Shown here: positions 1-13,200 of the stretch, in pieces
How positions within the stretch are numbered: position 1 is the first letter of the stretch
Layout: every line of letters starts with the position of its first letter
Assembly: GCF_963678635.1 (NCBI RefSeq)
Contig: NC_087070.1
Location: forward strand, 20,135,461 to 20,199,460
Direction of reading: 5' to 3'
Source: Symsagittifera roscoffensis
Taxonomy: Eukaryota > Xenacoelomorpha > Acoela > Convolutidae
Length of the DNA stretch: 64,000 nucleotides
Notes under the pieces: generated by a model
Seen by the model: only the letters and a program-made list of their open reading frames with translations
What the model was told of the DNA's origin: nothing
Databases searched by the model: none
Program-made: the position numbers and the translations under genes

Positions 1-2860
1 GCTTGTTACTTTTATTTGAGCTCAGCTACTTTGCGAGAAAAAACAGGACGGACGGCTTAAATTTATTTAAAAGAAAATGGTGCAAAAAGTTTACAGTTTT
101 TGGGCTACCTGATGGGTCATATTTCCACACTACTAATTGAGCGATTATAAATCCGGTTAAGTTTTTAGCAGTTTTTAAGGTGATCTCTTTGGAAGCAAAA
201 TCAAGTAATTTTGAGAAAATTTCATTCAAACTTACAGCTTATTTTGTTTGATCGGATTTTCAAAAAAAAATGGAATTACATAAACTATAAAAACACTCAA
301 AGCTTTTACCAAAAATCAGCTAAAAAAGTCGCTCAATTTTTCAATTTGATGGTCGAGCTGAGCAATTTTGTTACCGTTTTACGCAAATTTTATTCGACTA
401 CATTGAAACGAAATAAATCAGAACATCACTTGCCAAAAATTGTATCCAATTAATTTAAAAGGCTCTTTGATGTTTTCTATCGAAACATTCAAAGTTTGTT
501 GCTTCGACCATTGAAAATGGCCTTCATGTGATCAGCTAAATTCTGAACAGCTGAATGGCAAGGTTTTGAACATTGTCATTGGTTTATGAAACTTTTCGCG
601 AAACTATGCAAGTTTTTCTAAAAACCCCACAGTATTAATAAAAATAACAAATTATTTTCAAACCAAATATATGAACAAAAATATATGCGCATAATTAGGG
701 CGATAAAAGGACTGCCAATTTGAGTGACAAGAGTTGTAACGATCTCGGTTGAATAAGCACAAAGTGCCAAACTTTGCTGGGTGGAATGGGACGATCGAGA
801 AAAAACCAGTAATTCAAAAAATGCAATATACATATACAACTGCCTCCCTTTCAAATTTTTTTACAAAATGTCTCTTACTTAGTCTTTTGATTATATATTT
901 TTACATACATAAAACAATAAAATTGAGGGAATGCACGCGGAGAAAAAACGCAATTTTTGTTCAATATCATCCAATCACATCCAATAACGTCACTTTTTGG
1001 CTATTTTTCTAATTCATCTGCGGCGTAAGCCAAACCAATGCAGGGTCTTTTCTAGAGCATTACAATACCAAATTGTGCTGTGCAATGGATAGGTGTGTTT
1101 TGTATCTGGAATCTAGAAACAAAACTTTAAACTTGTTAAAAAATCATCGGAACGATGAAAGAAAACAAAAGCATGAAAGAAGATCAAAGAGAGCGTCCTT
1201 GTCCGCCGACAATTTACGCAATACTTAGTTTGGCCTTGTAATGATTTTTTTTGACCAAAAAAAAAGAATTCACTTTTTTTCGAAAAGCAGCTCGCTTCAT
1301 GAAATGATTGAGCGCTCGCCGATGGAGGGAGCGTTTGGTTTTTGTACAATAAATCATCTATGAATCATATAGTTAAAAAACGTCCAGCGAGGGCTAATAT
1401 GATTTTTCTCAGGCTGCTAAAACTTTTTACAAGCTAATTTGCTCAACTAGCGCAAATTAACGTTACTCAAGTAAGAAGTAAAGTCTAAAAAACCCCACTT
1501 ACTAATAATAAAAATAACAAATTGTTTTCAAACCAAATATATGCAAAAAAATGTTCTGTAATTTATGATTATTATAGGTTTGAGAAGGCATTCTAAATAT
1601 TTCAAACGAAAACTGCCGAAGGATGCCTAAGAAAACAGAACAGTTTTGAATTATATCTCACCCTTAGATTTAAAAACATTAGTTTCTTTGGCAATGTTTG
1701 AAGTTTTTCATTTCCCAAAAAAAGAATGGTCCAATACCTCGGGAAAACAACACTACAATTAGCCAAAAATTCAATTTGAATTCCTTAAGTTCCATCAAAA
1801 AACAAATCAGCACAACCCAGAATATAATTGTCCAGAAAATTACGATGAATACTGTCCAGACTGCCCTTGGAAAAATTATAGATGAAATCTGGATAGTTTT
1901 CGAAATGCATATCTAATCGTTTATTGATAGTATTGATTCGCAAATTTATTTGAAGATTGATCATTTGTCAATGCGTTTTCCCTCATGCTTAACTTTCAAA
2001 ACAACCAATTAAAAGTTTTTTTTAAATAAACAATTAAGTAGATTGATTGTCTTTGTCAATTTTTTACTAGCTCCTTTGAGCTCTACCTTTCACAACAAGA
2101 GTGGTTTCAAAAGCTGAAAAGTAGAGTCACAGAAAAAATTACAGGTTTGAACGATGAAATTAGCAAACGAGTTGTAAGAATCAGGAGAAATTTGATAGAA
2201 TATAAATGTCTGATCTTATAATCTAACTCATCAAATTTTTTCAAAATACTTTAGAGAGGTGTCGCATTTTTCCTGAAATTCGATTATAAAAACAACTGTG
2301 CATTAACTTTGCTTCTTAGAGTTTCCACCGAACCTTTGCTACACAAATGATTTAGAATCATTTCCTGTAGAATGCCAAGTGTTCATTGATTTAATTTCAG
2401 AGACACTCAACCCGTTGACAACATCGTAGTGTCTGTTATCTAGATAGACATTACAGTATTCACAAATTTTTCTTCGAAAGGCTGAGCAATAGAAATTTTG
2501 CGGAAGAAAAATACATTGGTGACTGGCATTCAGAGCATTTTAAAATCTTCAAAAGGCACAGTCGTTAGTTTTTTTTTCAATTGCAAAACAAATTACTACG
2601 GTTATACCAGAAGTTACAATGTACTTGAGCTTTTAGCGCCTAGATCTTAACCCAGAATGATATGGCAAAAACAGTCTGAAGTTAATGAATAATTTAAGCA
2701 TTGCTAATCATATTTTTTTCCCGAAACTCTAACTCGGAAGGAGAAAAACGGTTGATAAATTTAGCTTAAGTTTTTATTATAAGTAAAAATTTTGAAGCTA
2801 ATTAACACATTACGTTACCACTGTCAGCACAACTACTTTAAAAATTAAACGGGAAACCCA
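1..2860. other. Gene-free AT-rich stretch
   Basis: No exon with coding character was recognised on either strand. The only structure noted is a direct repeat of about 65 bp: the segment from about 621 (starting aaaaccccac) recurs from about 1489 with small differences. The short ORFs here are not supported by composition or motifs. Confidence 0.5.
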
Positions 2861-3163
2861 GTGGACAAAACTTAAAGCAGACTCATGTTAACTAACGTTA
2901 AATTACGTGTAGTGACTGATTTAACGTTATTTAACTTGAGATCGAACGTTAAAAAAACGTTAAATTACGTGTTATTGAATTTTCGCCTAATCGATTAAAA
3001 GCCAAACTTTGGAATTAAAATGCTTAACTTTGTTTAACATAATTTAACGTTGAACAAGGGTAAGATCAAAATATTGACTACACGTAATTTAACGTTAAGG
3101 AAGGCTAAATAAAATAGTTTGGCTACATCTAATTTAACGTTATTTTAACGTTGCCCACTGCGA
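2861..3163. mobile_element. Foldback/MITE-like element rich in TTAACGTTAAATTACGTG
   Basis: A 20-bp perfect inverted repeat (AACGTTAAATTACGTGTAGT near 2894 and its complement near 3075) is accompanied by further half-copies near 2950 and 3130. The ends read CAGTGGACAA on the left and, as complement, CAGTGGGCAA on the right, like hAT termini. No clear 8-bp target duplication was found. Confidence 0.5.
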
Positions 3164-3587
3164 ACCTACTTTTACCGGTATTGAATGTTTTTGAACATCA
3201 ATAGTTAAGCCATCAGGATGAGTAGACTTTTTTGTATTCAGATTAGGTAAAACATGTTTTTAATTTTTTGGTGTATTGGTAAGAAAAAATCATGACTTTT
3301 CAAGTGATGCAAATTGTGCTCGTTTTTTAAAAGATGTTCAAGATTTTTAAAAAAATTACAACCAACATTAGCGGAGTCGTAAAATTGCAACTACTTTTCA
3401 GTGAATAAAATTGTTGTTTTGTTGATGGGGCAGAACTATTGTTCATAAAATTGGGCGGAACCTCTAATCAAACCGGTGGCCTGAATGACTCCACTGAAAC
3501 GTTCACATAAAAATTTTTACGTCAGGTTACGATGTAGTAACGTCTTCTTCATCTTCAATTTTTCGATAACGTCTTCTTCATCTTCGA

Positions 3588-3611
3588 TAGGAGATCTTCA
3601 TCTCCTATCGT
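3588..3611. repeat. 10-bp perfect hairpin with CTTC loop
   Basis: GATAGGAGAT-CTTC-ATCTCCTATC. It follows two copies of TAACGTCTTCTTCATCTTC at about 3539 and 3569. Function unknown. Confidence 0.6.
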
Positions 3612-3689
3612 TCCTTTTTGTGTTGGATTCGGTTGTGGCTCACTTTATGCGTGTTTTTTGGGCCTTTGCACGACAAAACAAAAAAACCT

Positions 3690-3945
3690 GAATTCCAAAA
3701 GGACGCTTCCCCCTGCCCTCAGGGATTCGACCCCTGCCGAAGGGTCCCCCCTTTGTACTATTTTGAGATATCCATTTCTGGTTACGGACCCTACAGTTTT
3801 TCTAAAGGCGCCTTTGGCGCTAATATATACTAATTTTGAGGGGGGAGCGCGCACCGAAAAAGCGCATTTTTTCGATCAAAATTTTCCAAAAAATACCTAA
3901 AAGCGCCTTTTGGTATCGCTCTTGGTAATTTCAGCTCTGACGTCC
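3690..3945. mobile_element. MITE-like element, GGCGCC-palindrome family (copy 1)
   Basis: It shares with the copies at 14.4 and 29.7 kb a series of landmarks: a GGGATTCGACCCC-type block, gggtcccccctt, TTTTGAGATATCC, AAAGGCGCCTTTGGCGC and TTTTGAGGGGGGAGCGCGC. Terminal repeats are not clear in this copy. Confidence 0.6.
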
Positions 3946-4289
3946 CCTACTTAAAAAATGGCGCAAAGTCGTGTACTATGAAACAGCGTGAGAACCGGAT
4001 ACATCTGGCGATAAAACGACGGTTTCCAGTCTTGTTGTCAAAACTCTTGGCATTTAAAACGGTGATTGTGAACTTGGGTGTCTTTTTCTCACATGACTGG
4101 ATGTTGATTGATACCGGAAGTAGAAATCAATCGATAGTTCGAAAAACCTTTTGATGATGTCCCAAATCGCCCAAATCAATACTTCTTTCTCGTCATCACC
4201 TTTTGCTAGATGTTGTTTGCATATAAAAATGATAATATATTTATAGCTTCATAATTATTTCAAGCTAAATAACAGTTTCACAAAAACTT

Positions 4290-7200
4290 CTAACTAACAA
4301 CCTCAACACCACTAGCCCCGACTGAATTAATCTGCAGTTGTTTGTTTCTCTCTCCCCTTCTGTGGCTGCTCTCCACCCCTAAGTAGACAGCTGCACTCTG
4401 AAGAGTGAAGAAGACTAGGATGAGCAGCTGGAGGGGAAGTGTGATCTGATCTGACACGAAGAAGAAGAGGGCGGAGCCGAGTCCGATCGAGATGCTGGTA
4501 ACAGAAAAGAAGGTAATTTTCAACACAGAGAGCCCACATTGTCAATTGCAAGTTGACTTGGTTTTTTACTGGATTCCAAAATATTAAATTTTAATGTTCT
4601 TCCGACTATATTCGAAGAAAATGACGGAATAATTGTGCTCGGGTGGTTTTTGATCCGAATTTCGAAGAAAACAGATATTTATGACTGGTGTGGTTTTTCT
4701 ATTCAGTCAATTTTTGGCGATCGAAATGATAGTTTGTAACACAAATATTTATAGCCCCATTCATGGTATCGACTCCCTGAAATCAAATTAAAAAAAATAT
4801 TTTTAAGTGACCATTTTTTGGACTAAATTATGCGCAATTCGAAAATTTTAGCCATAACCCTGAAAGCGTAACGCAAACTATATATGCGTGGTGATCTATC
4901 TTTCTCAAAAAACTGTTCCGAATTGCATTGAGGCTAGCTTATCGGTCGTATTAATTTCGTACGACTCAAATTTTCAAAATCGGAGATCTTTGATATTATC
5001 CAGAACTTACAATTTTTTTTAAAATTTCTTTTCCCAAAAAGCTTTTCGCTATGAATTAAGGGGAGATCGGAACATTAGGGTTTTTGCTCTGATATACGAG
5101 CTTCGACTTTTTAACTAGTAATTTTTGACATATATTTTTTTATATCACACGAAAAGTATTGTTCTGTTGAGCTCAAATGTAATTAGGTATTTGACCTGTG
5201 ATCATTTTCGTAAATTATGAGTCTTAAATTTTGCCGATTGGGACAACTAACGCGCAATATATTAATGCGTAAGAAGAAATTTAATCGATTTCTTTATTAT
5301 TATGAGCGAAATCTGTCACTTCGTACTTAATATGGCGCGTGGGGGATGATTTTTTTCCTAAAGAAAATTAACTGCTCCATAGACCATAAAAGGCAATCCG
5401 AACATTCAAGACTTCACCCCTATACAAGCAGTCCTGTTGTTCCGACTTTCGTAACGAAAGCAACGGAATATTTGTGCTCGGGGCGGGTTTTTTTTTCTTC
5501 AGACAAATTTCGATTTTTAATTAGCCATTTTTGACGGATTTCTTATATCATTCAAAAATTATTGTTGTTTTGAGCTTAAATTTGAAAAAACAATTCACCA
5601 GTGATTAATTTTTGTAAAGTTATGGGGTTGAAAATTGCAATTTTTAGAAATTTAGGACAATTAACGCGCGGTACATTTCAGGCTATTAACACGGGAGCGG
5701 AGATTTAATCGGCCTTAGAAATTGTTCCAAATTGGTTGAAGTAAGCTTATTTACTATAATTGAAATTTTACTTGGAGCGAAATCTATCACTGTGTACTTT
5801 AGTGGCATGTGGAGGGAAGATTTTCACAAAAAAACATCAAATTTTTAATTTTGTTCGTTTTATTTTATTACGTTTTTTTTAAAGTTATTTTTGCTCCACA
5901 GACCCTAAAAGGCATTCAAAACAATCAAGGCTTCGCCCTAATACAAGCTGTCTGGTTTTGTTTAGAAATGGAGTCATTACCAAGTTTTAGGTAAGCTTAT
6001 ACAGTGCTGATTGAAATTACCTGGCCAAAATGAATGAAACTTGCAATTTAAAACGTTTTTTTTTTCAACTTAGGTTATTTTTAGACAAAAATTATGAAAA
6101 ATAATCCTGTTTAAAATTTCAAGAGCAATAATATGGTGTAAGTGAAATTGTTTTGCAAAATTTGGGCCCAAAAGTTTACCCAAAACTATCATTTTTGGCT
6201 CTGTTTAATCTATCAAAAAATACTCCAAGTCTATTTGATCATTTACTGACAAAACTGTATCACTGCAAGCCTCTCACGTAGCTCAGCAAAATTTAAGAAG
6301 GGTTTGATTATCTCAGCTTTGTAAAAACATATTTATTTTCGGTTGATAGCCAAAAAATGTCATTTTTACAATACAAAACACCAATTTTTTCAAATAAAAA
6401 CTTTTTTGAACTTTTTCCGCCTGCTTCAAGAGGTTATACCCTTCTAATGTTTTCATAATAAACTGAGAAAGATATTTCCAGCCATCGTTCACTTACTACA
6501 TTCCAGAGAAATAGATGGAGTCATCTGGAGTGTGCTGGAACACAATGCAGAAGATGTATGTGAACTGACAGTAGGTCACACTGTTGCCCATGCCCTGCAG
6601 AACCCTATAATGCAAACAAAATTATACTGAAACATTTAATCAAGAAACCAAATCAACTTAATCTTGATTTTTTTTTCAACTTTTTCAACTGTAACAGACG
6701 ACACTAACAAAAAAAAAATTGTTAGTGTCGTCTGTTACAAGAGGAGAATATTATCGCAAATTTTATCATAAAACTGGCATGTTAATGGCAGCGTTTTTGA
6801 TACTCTTTTTTTAAATTTCAACCCATTCGACTTCATTCTTTCCCTATTTCTTCTATCTCCAATTACGCTAAGAAAAAAACCAACCCGGATAAGACAGCCA
6901 AGTAGCTGCTATAGTGTGTGAAGTATCCCTTTTCTGTAGTTTCTGCACTAATTGAGTCAGGAGGCAAGATGGCAAAGATGATGTAGAAGCCGAGTAGATA
7001 TGTGAACACGTAGAGAAAGGAAAACTGGCCATTGAAATTCGATTTAGCTAGAAAAAAATAAATGTTTTTTTTTCAGAAATTCCACAGGTCATGTAAAAAT
7101 CAACAGGTCAAGTTGAAAAAAAAATTGAGAAAAAGAAAAGATTTTTGCTATCATCTCTCACGCAATGTCAAGTTTCAAAAGTTACAAAACTTCTTGTCTG

Positions 7201-10200
7201 AGGTAGTTTGTGGAAAAAATTATAAACTTAGAAAAGTCTTCTTTTTACTTCAAAACTTAACTATAACGCAATTAGATCAATTATTTTGCCATAATTCTAA
7301 TTGGAATAGTTTCTGTTTCGCAGCTATTCTGTTTCTGTAACAATTCCAAATTGACACTTTTCGAACACAATCAGTTAACCAAAAAAAGTAGCAGAGCAAA
7401 AAATTCAAGTAAGAATACGCCTAAAGTGTTGCTTAGCATGTCTGTTAGTGAATCTGCGTCAGAAATTCGGTTAACCTATTTTTTTGAGCATCTGGGAGTT
7501 CTAAAAAATCTAAAGGGCCACAACATGTTTGAGGGATCGAACAATTAAATGTTCGTAAGTCTCGGTAAAAAATAACTAGGGGCACAGCTAAAGCTAGATG
7601 TTTGATATTTTTTGAATTTGTTGTATTGATGAAGGAGGAAACGGTTATTTCAAACATTGGTTTTTCTCTAGTAAAATAAGTGAGAAGAATGAAAATATTG
7701 AGAAACTGCAATCTTCCATAAGACATGTGCTTACAAAAAAGGAAGTCGCTACTTCTGAAGGGAAAATTCTTGCAACCGGTTATTTTGATTGAACACTTCA
7801 TCTCAGTTTTTATTCGGTAGTTTCTAAGAGAATCAAAAGAATTCTAAAAAACGCCAAAAGTTCAAAATCTTGAATTTTAGAAATCCAAAACTTATTTGCA
7901 ATAAGAAAGTCGGGGCCACTTAAGCAGAGAGGATTCCCAAAAATTTCTTTCTTGGTTGAGCCCGAAGAATTAACCTAACAATTGCAGGGTAGTTTTCGAG
8001 AAAAGCCCCTGAGCTCATTGTTACGATTGAACGCAAAATCTGAGATTTCGGAGGATAGTTTTCGAGAAAACCAAAAAATTTCAAAACTAGGTAAAAAAGG
8101 AAAAACCTAACGAGGTTAGGTTTTTCCGAGGGCCATAGTTTTTTGTATAAACGAATTCGGCGTAATCACATAAGCAGCTTCCCGCAAAGCGTTCTATGGA
8201 TTGAACCTAACCCTAAAATCTCAGATATGGGCCGGTAGATTTTGAGAAAAGTCACATTTAAAATAGGAAAATGAACCGACGAAAACTGAGCTAAAAACCA
8301 ACATTCTCAGAAATTCAATATCCCCAAAACTCAGAAACAAATGTTGAATTTCTGAGTTTCTGGGATGTTGAATTTCTGAGAATTCAAATATAGCTACCCC
8401 ATCTAGGAATTATAAAGGCTTACTAGGTGGAGTACGTTTAGGGCAAAAATTATTTTTCAAATGAATTTCTGAAACAAATGTTGAATTTCTGAAATTTATT
8501 TGAAAAAAAAATTTTTGCCCTAAACGTACTTCACCTAGTAAGCCTTTATAAGTCCTAGATGGGGTAGTTATATTTGCATTCTCATGAAATTGAGCATGTG
8601 TTTAAGCTAGACATTTCTGTGAACAAAATTATATTTACGGGGAAAAGTCTAGTATCCGATTGCAATACCCTTGCTTATCGCAAGGGTAAAAAAGACATTT
8701 TGAATCCAAACGTGAGACTTGAAGAACAACGCTTGAAAGATATTGGACTCTTGAGACAGCAAGGTTTTAACTGAAAATCTGCTGTTTACAAGTATCTTGC
8801 TTCAAGAACTACCCGATGCCATTGTCTGGTACCACAAAAACAAGCAAGAAATCGCTTGAACGAAGCGGATGAAGGCTGCTCATAAACAACTCGATGAAAA
8901 ATCAACCTGAACGCACAAACTGCTCGAAAACTCAAATGTTTTTAAGCGATAAAAAACATTTAGTAAGATTTTTTCTGCTAGGTTTTGTTGCATCGCCTAA
9001 ATACAATGCGATGGGACATACATTTTGTGTTTACTGCTTAGTAACCAGTTGATCTTGATTCTGGTATATGTTTTGTTTTCATTTGAAGCGCATCTGACTC
9101 ACATGAAAAGATGGCGTACAGTATGCAACCGAATATCTGCCCAAATCCTATGCCGATTCCCATCAATCCCATCACCTCTTTGCTGAAACAAACTTAAGCA
9201 TAGTTTCATATTCGAAGAAAAAAAATTGAGCATCTCAATATTTTCAATCTAAATGAAAACATAATCTTTTAAGTTCACGAAACGCTAAAAGTTAGAACCC
9301 AATAGTTGAAACTAAAATTGTTTTCAGCGTCAGTACCTTTTTCGGTTTTGAAGAGTTAATTTTCGACTTTAAAGCAGTCTTGAATATAATTTTATTTAAA
9401 AATCTTGAAGAAAGCAGAAAGAATTCAGTGAAATGAGTTACTTAAATTAGGGAAAATTCTTTTTTATTGCTATTTCGAGAGACGGCCATCGTCAGAACCT
9501 TGTGCGATATCTTCACAGCATCCGGTTATTCTATTCTGAGTACCTGTCTTGGATGTAGAGTGAGTTTCCGACAGCCGATTGTGCCACTCCGCAACAGAAT
9601 CCATTCGTCATTCCAACTGCGGGTCCAGTGCTATAGAGTAACAGTGCTTTGCCCTCACAACAAGTTAAGATTATAGACTTCACTAGATCTAGCCTAGAAC
9701 AGCAAATTTGAATATTATGAAGAAGCAGGTTTGTTCGAGAAACTAAAACGAAATGATATTGGAGTCGAACTTGATGCAGGAGACTGTAATACTTACTGGG
9801 AAATCAGAAATGTTTGGATCTTTCTAAAAATATTTTCGGGTTGGTTCTCGTTCAGGCAAGGATGCAGCTGGAATTCCAAGCTGTTACAAGATAATGTTCC
9901 AGATTCGGAAGTTGCCCTGCTGTCTAGATTGGAACCCTCTTCCACCGCAATGAAGCTAGCAGATCTTGAGTCTCCTTGATCATTACTTCTTAAATTGTAA
10001 ACATTTTTGCCTTGTTGGAAATTAATCTGAAAAACTAAAAAAAAAATCAGTCCATTTAATTGTAAAAGTTGAATTCAGAAGTAAAATTGATTTTTGGCAT
10101 TTTTCACTATTATTTACCTACTTTGTAATTAAATGTTAAAAATAACTTGCCTTAGTTGTTTTCTTGCGGCACCACTGCATCCATATTCTTCCTCGTTAAT

Positions 10201-13200
10201 ACACAGAGAAAAAAGACAAGCAAGGAGGCCCATTAAAGTCAGGGGCACCATAAGGCAGTATCTAAACATGTCATGCATTGCATAAGGACACTTTTAAACC
10301 CATCAGTTCACATTAATTTTTTCAACTCGGTTTTAAAGTTTATTCGGTTTCTTCAAAAACTGATATCGGTGTTCAAAGAGTGTTTAAAATTGGTTCTTGA
10401 TAATGTTAGGATTATCATGACCATTAAACTGTCAGATTTCTTTTTGCAGAGAGAGTTTTTTGTGTACAGATTCCGGGATCTCTCTTTTATACTCTATGGT
10501 ATCTAGTATAAAATAACCCCCATTGAAGAACTAAATCAACGGTTAAGCATATGCTGATTCCCCACCCCTTTTTAGAATGGGGGATAGTTCAAGATATCCA
10601 AATCCTGAAAAAAGTAAAAAAAAAACAACCTGTCCTGGTATGTTATCTGTGACTTCCCATTGAATATAATGAAGACTGCGAGGTTGCAGCAGAGCAGACT
10701 GGACACTAAGGAGAGGTTCCACAGTCCACTGTTCGTCGCCTCACTACTCCCATGTTTAGTACTCACTCTAAACTCCAAACAATTCAACCCTAGATGCTCA
10801 TTTTTTTTAAATCATTTAATACCATATTAACTCAAAGTTTCTAGTAGCTCACTCATTTCTCGATCCCTAACTTTTAATATTTGACTAACACAAAACCAGC
10901 ACATTTTGATATTTTAAGCAACTCTTTGATGGATTTACAAATGAGGAGGGAAACTGATTGAATACAAGGATCACTTTTTTATCATTCCAGTAATATCCTT
11001 CTTCCAACAATTTGAGGACCCCTTTAAGTAGGAAACTCACCGCTTGGGGGTCGTCTTTTAAGTTTATATATTTTTTGTATAATGGTAAAGTTTCCAGCTT
11101 TTTTTTATGGCGCCTAGCCATGTGTTTCCTTTTTTTACTTCGGCCTTTCTGGGTGAGGGGGATGTCTTCCAGTTTGCCGTAGCCGTTCCCACCTTAAGGA
11201 AGCGGATTATCTTAAGAACTATCAGATTCTTATGCCGATCATGAGTTTCCCCTCCCTTTCCAATAATTTGAAGCTTAACTTAATCTTTCAATTCAAAGAA
11301 CTCGTCGAAACCATGTAAGGGGCGGATCAAAACAAAAAAATGCTTTTGTTTCACTGGGGAGTTATCACTACGAACCATTACTAGAGAATCACGTGTAACT
11401 AAATTCGGCAAATTTAGTGGAAAAACTAGAAATTTCCCAATAAATTTTACTGAGCACATTTGTTACACATTGTTTCTCTCTTAATGGTCCGCAGTGATGA
11501 CCCCCGTAGTGAAAAAAAATCTATAATTTTGATCTAAGATCAGATATAAAGTCAAATAAAGTCACTTGCTCATTTTACAATCGTTTAATTTTAAACGATT
11601 TTTTCTGCTCGAAGTTTCTTCACTTTCTGGAAATGAACAAATATTGTACAATACCTGGCTATAACTGTAGTTCCGACTACGTATGAAAGCGATGAAGACC
11701 ATCCAGCGAGTATGCAGCTGATGTAAACTAGGGACTCGATAGGGTAGAACAAAGACCCACAGAGGGATGCTTGTCCGACAGACCAGATAGCTGAAAGACA
11801 AAAACTACGCGGAATCTCCGCAATTTTTTGATATTTTGAACAGATTTGACATGGAAATTAATTAAACACACATTAAACTTGATATTTAAAAGTAGTTTTT
11901 ATGTTGGTGTGACATTAGGCAAACGTTGACGAGGACAAAACTTGTTTAGAATTTAAGCAGAATTAAAATGATGCATTTTATTTTGCAAAACTCAAAAGTT
12001 TACGCCAAAATTACTTAATTGTTGATGAAACTATATCAAAGCAATCCTCTTATGTAGTCCAGCAAAAGTTAAAAAGGGTATAATATTTGCGATACCAAAC
12101 TGCATGCCAAAATTCAAAAGATAGTCTGGCCTGTACAAAAAAAAGAAATAATTAACTGAATTTTTTGGAAATCGTCGCCTGAAAACTTTGGAAATTTTTG
12201 CAATTTTTATAGAACTTCAGTGCCAAAAAAGATTTAAAAAATTCATGCCACATAAACTCCATTCGTTTTTTTGATAACTATTAGAAGGAAAGGATATAAA
12301 AAGAGGTTTCGATCCAAAAATCACGATCCAAAAACTTCAAAAAACCAATGATCACCAAGAAACTTAGGTGAAAATTTTCGAACCAAACAAACTGCATGTT
12401 CATAAAAAAATTCGGACGTACAAAAAGAATTTTTGATTGCTTGCTATAAACAAAGATCAAAATCAGCGAAAAATTAAACATTGAGACTTCAAAAACTTGA
12501 ATACAAAATTTTAAAAAAATTACTATAAAAGAAATTGCAAAAATTACAGAAAACTGTAAAAGCTTATGAAATTATTTCAAAAACATGTATCATGTTAAAC
12601 ATGAAGCTAAAACGCAACGGTAGGATAGCGAACTACAACAAAAAATCACAAATAAAAAAAGACGCCCGTAGTGAAGAAAAACATACACACAAATTTGTAA
12701 CTTTCAAAACATTTCTGGCAGAAACAAGAAACAAACCACATTCCTAAATATCGTACAACACCCGCCAAATACTTTCATAGACAAGACGATCAAGTCAAAT
12801 TTCAAAAACAAACTTTTCCCTTTTCCGGAAGTTTTTTTTCAGAAATTATTTTAGACTAATTTGGAAAAAAAATCAGACATTTAAACACTACACAGTGCCA
12901 TCACCTTGATTTAATTTAAAATGAATATGCTCATATAAAATTTTGACTCTAATTTGTCTTCAACTAAATGAACACTCTATTAGGAAAAAATCTAAAACCA
13001 TGAAATCGAAGAAAACAAAGCAAATAAAGAAAATAAAGACATCTTGAAATTGGAAATCATCCTGTGAACAAAGTTCTCTACGGGAAAAATGTTTGTACCC
13101 GATTGCAATACCTTCGTTATCGCAATGGTAATAAACCATTAAATTTTTTGATGGCAAAAAATTTCAAATTTATCATATTAGATAACAATTTTTATTTAAT

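Noticed and set aside
3618-3900. Overlapping 69-80 codon ORFs on both strands at 3.6-3.9 kb
   Set aside because: They fall in a MITE copy. The equivalent frames are broken in the 14.4 and 29.7 kb copies.
10147-10151. GC-AG intron after MFSD11 exon 4 (AAG|GCAAGT)
   Set aside because: It looks like a classic GC donor, but using it shifts the next exon into a frame with an early stop. The GT donor four bases later (CAA|GTTATT) keeps exon 5 open over 230 nt.
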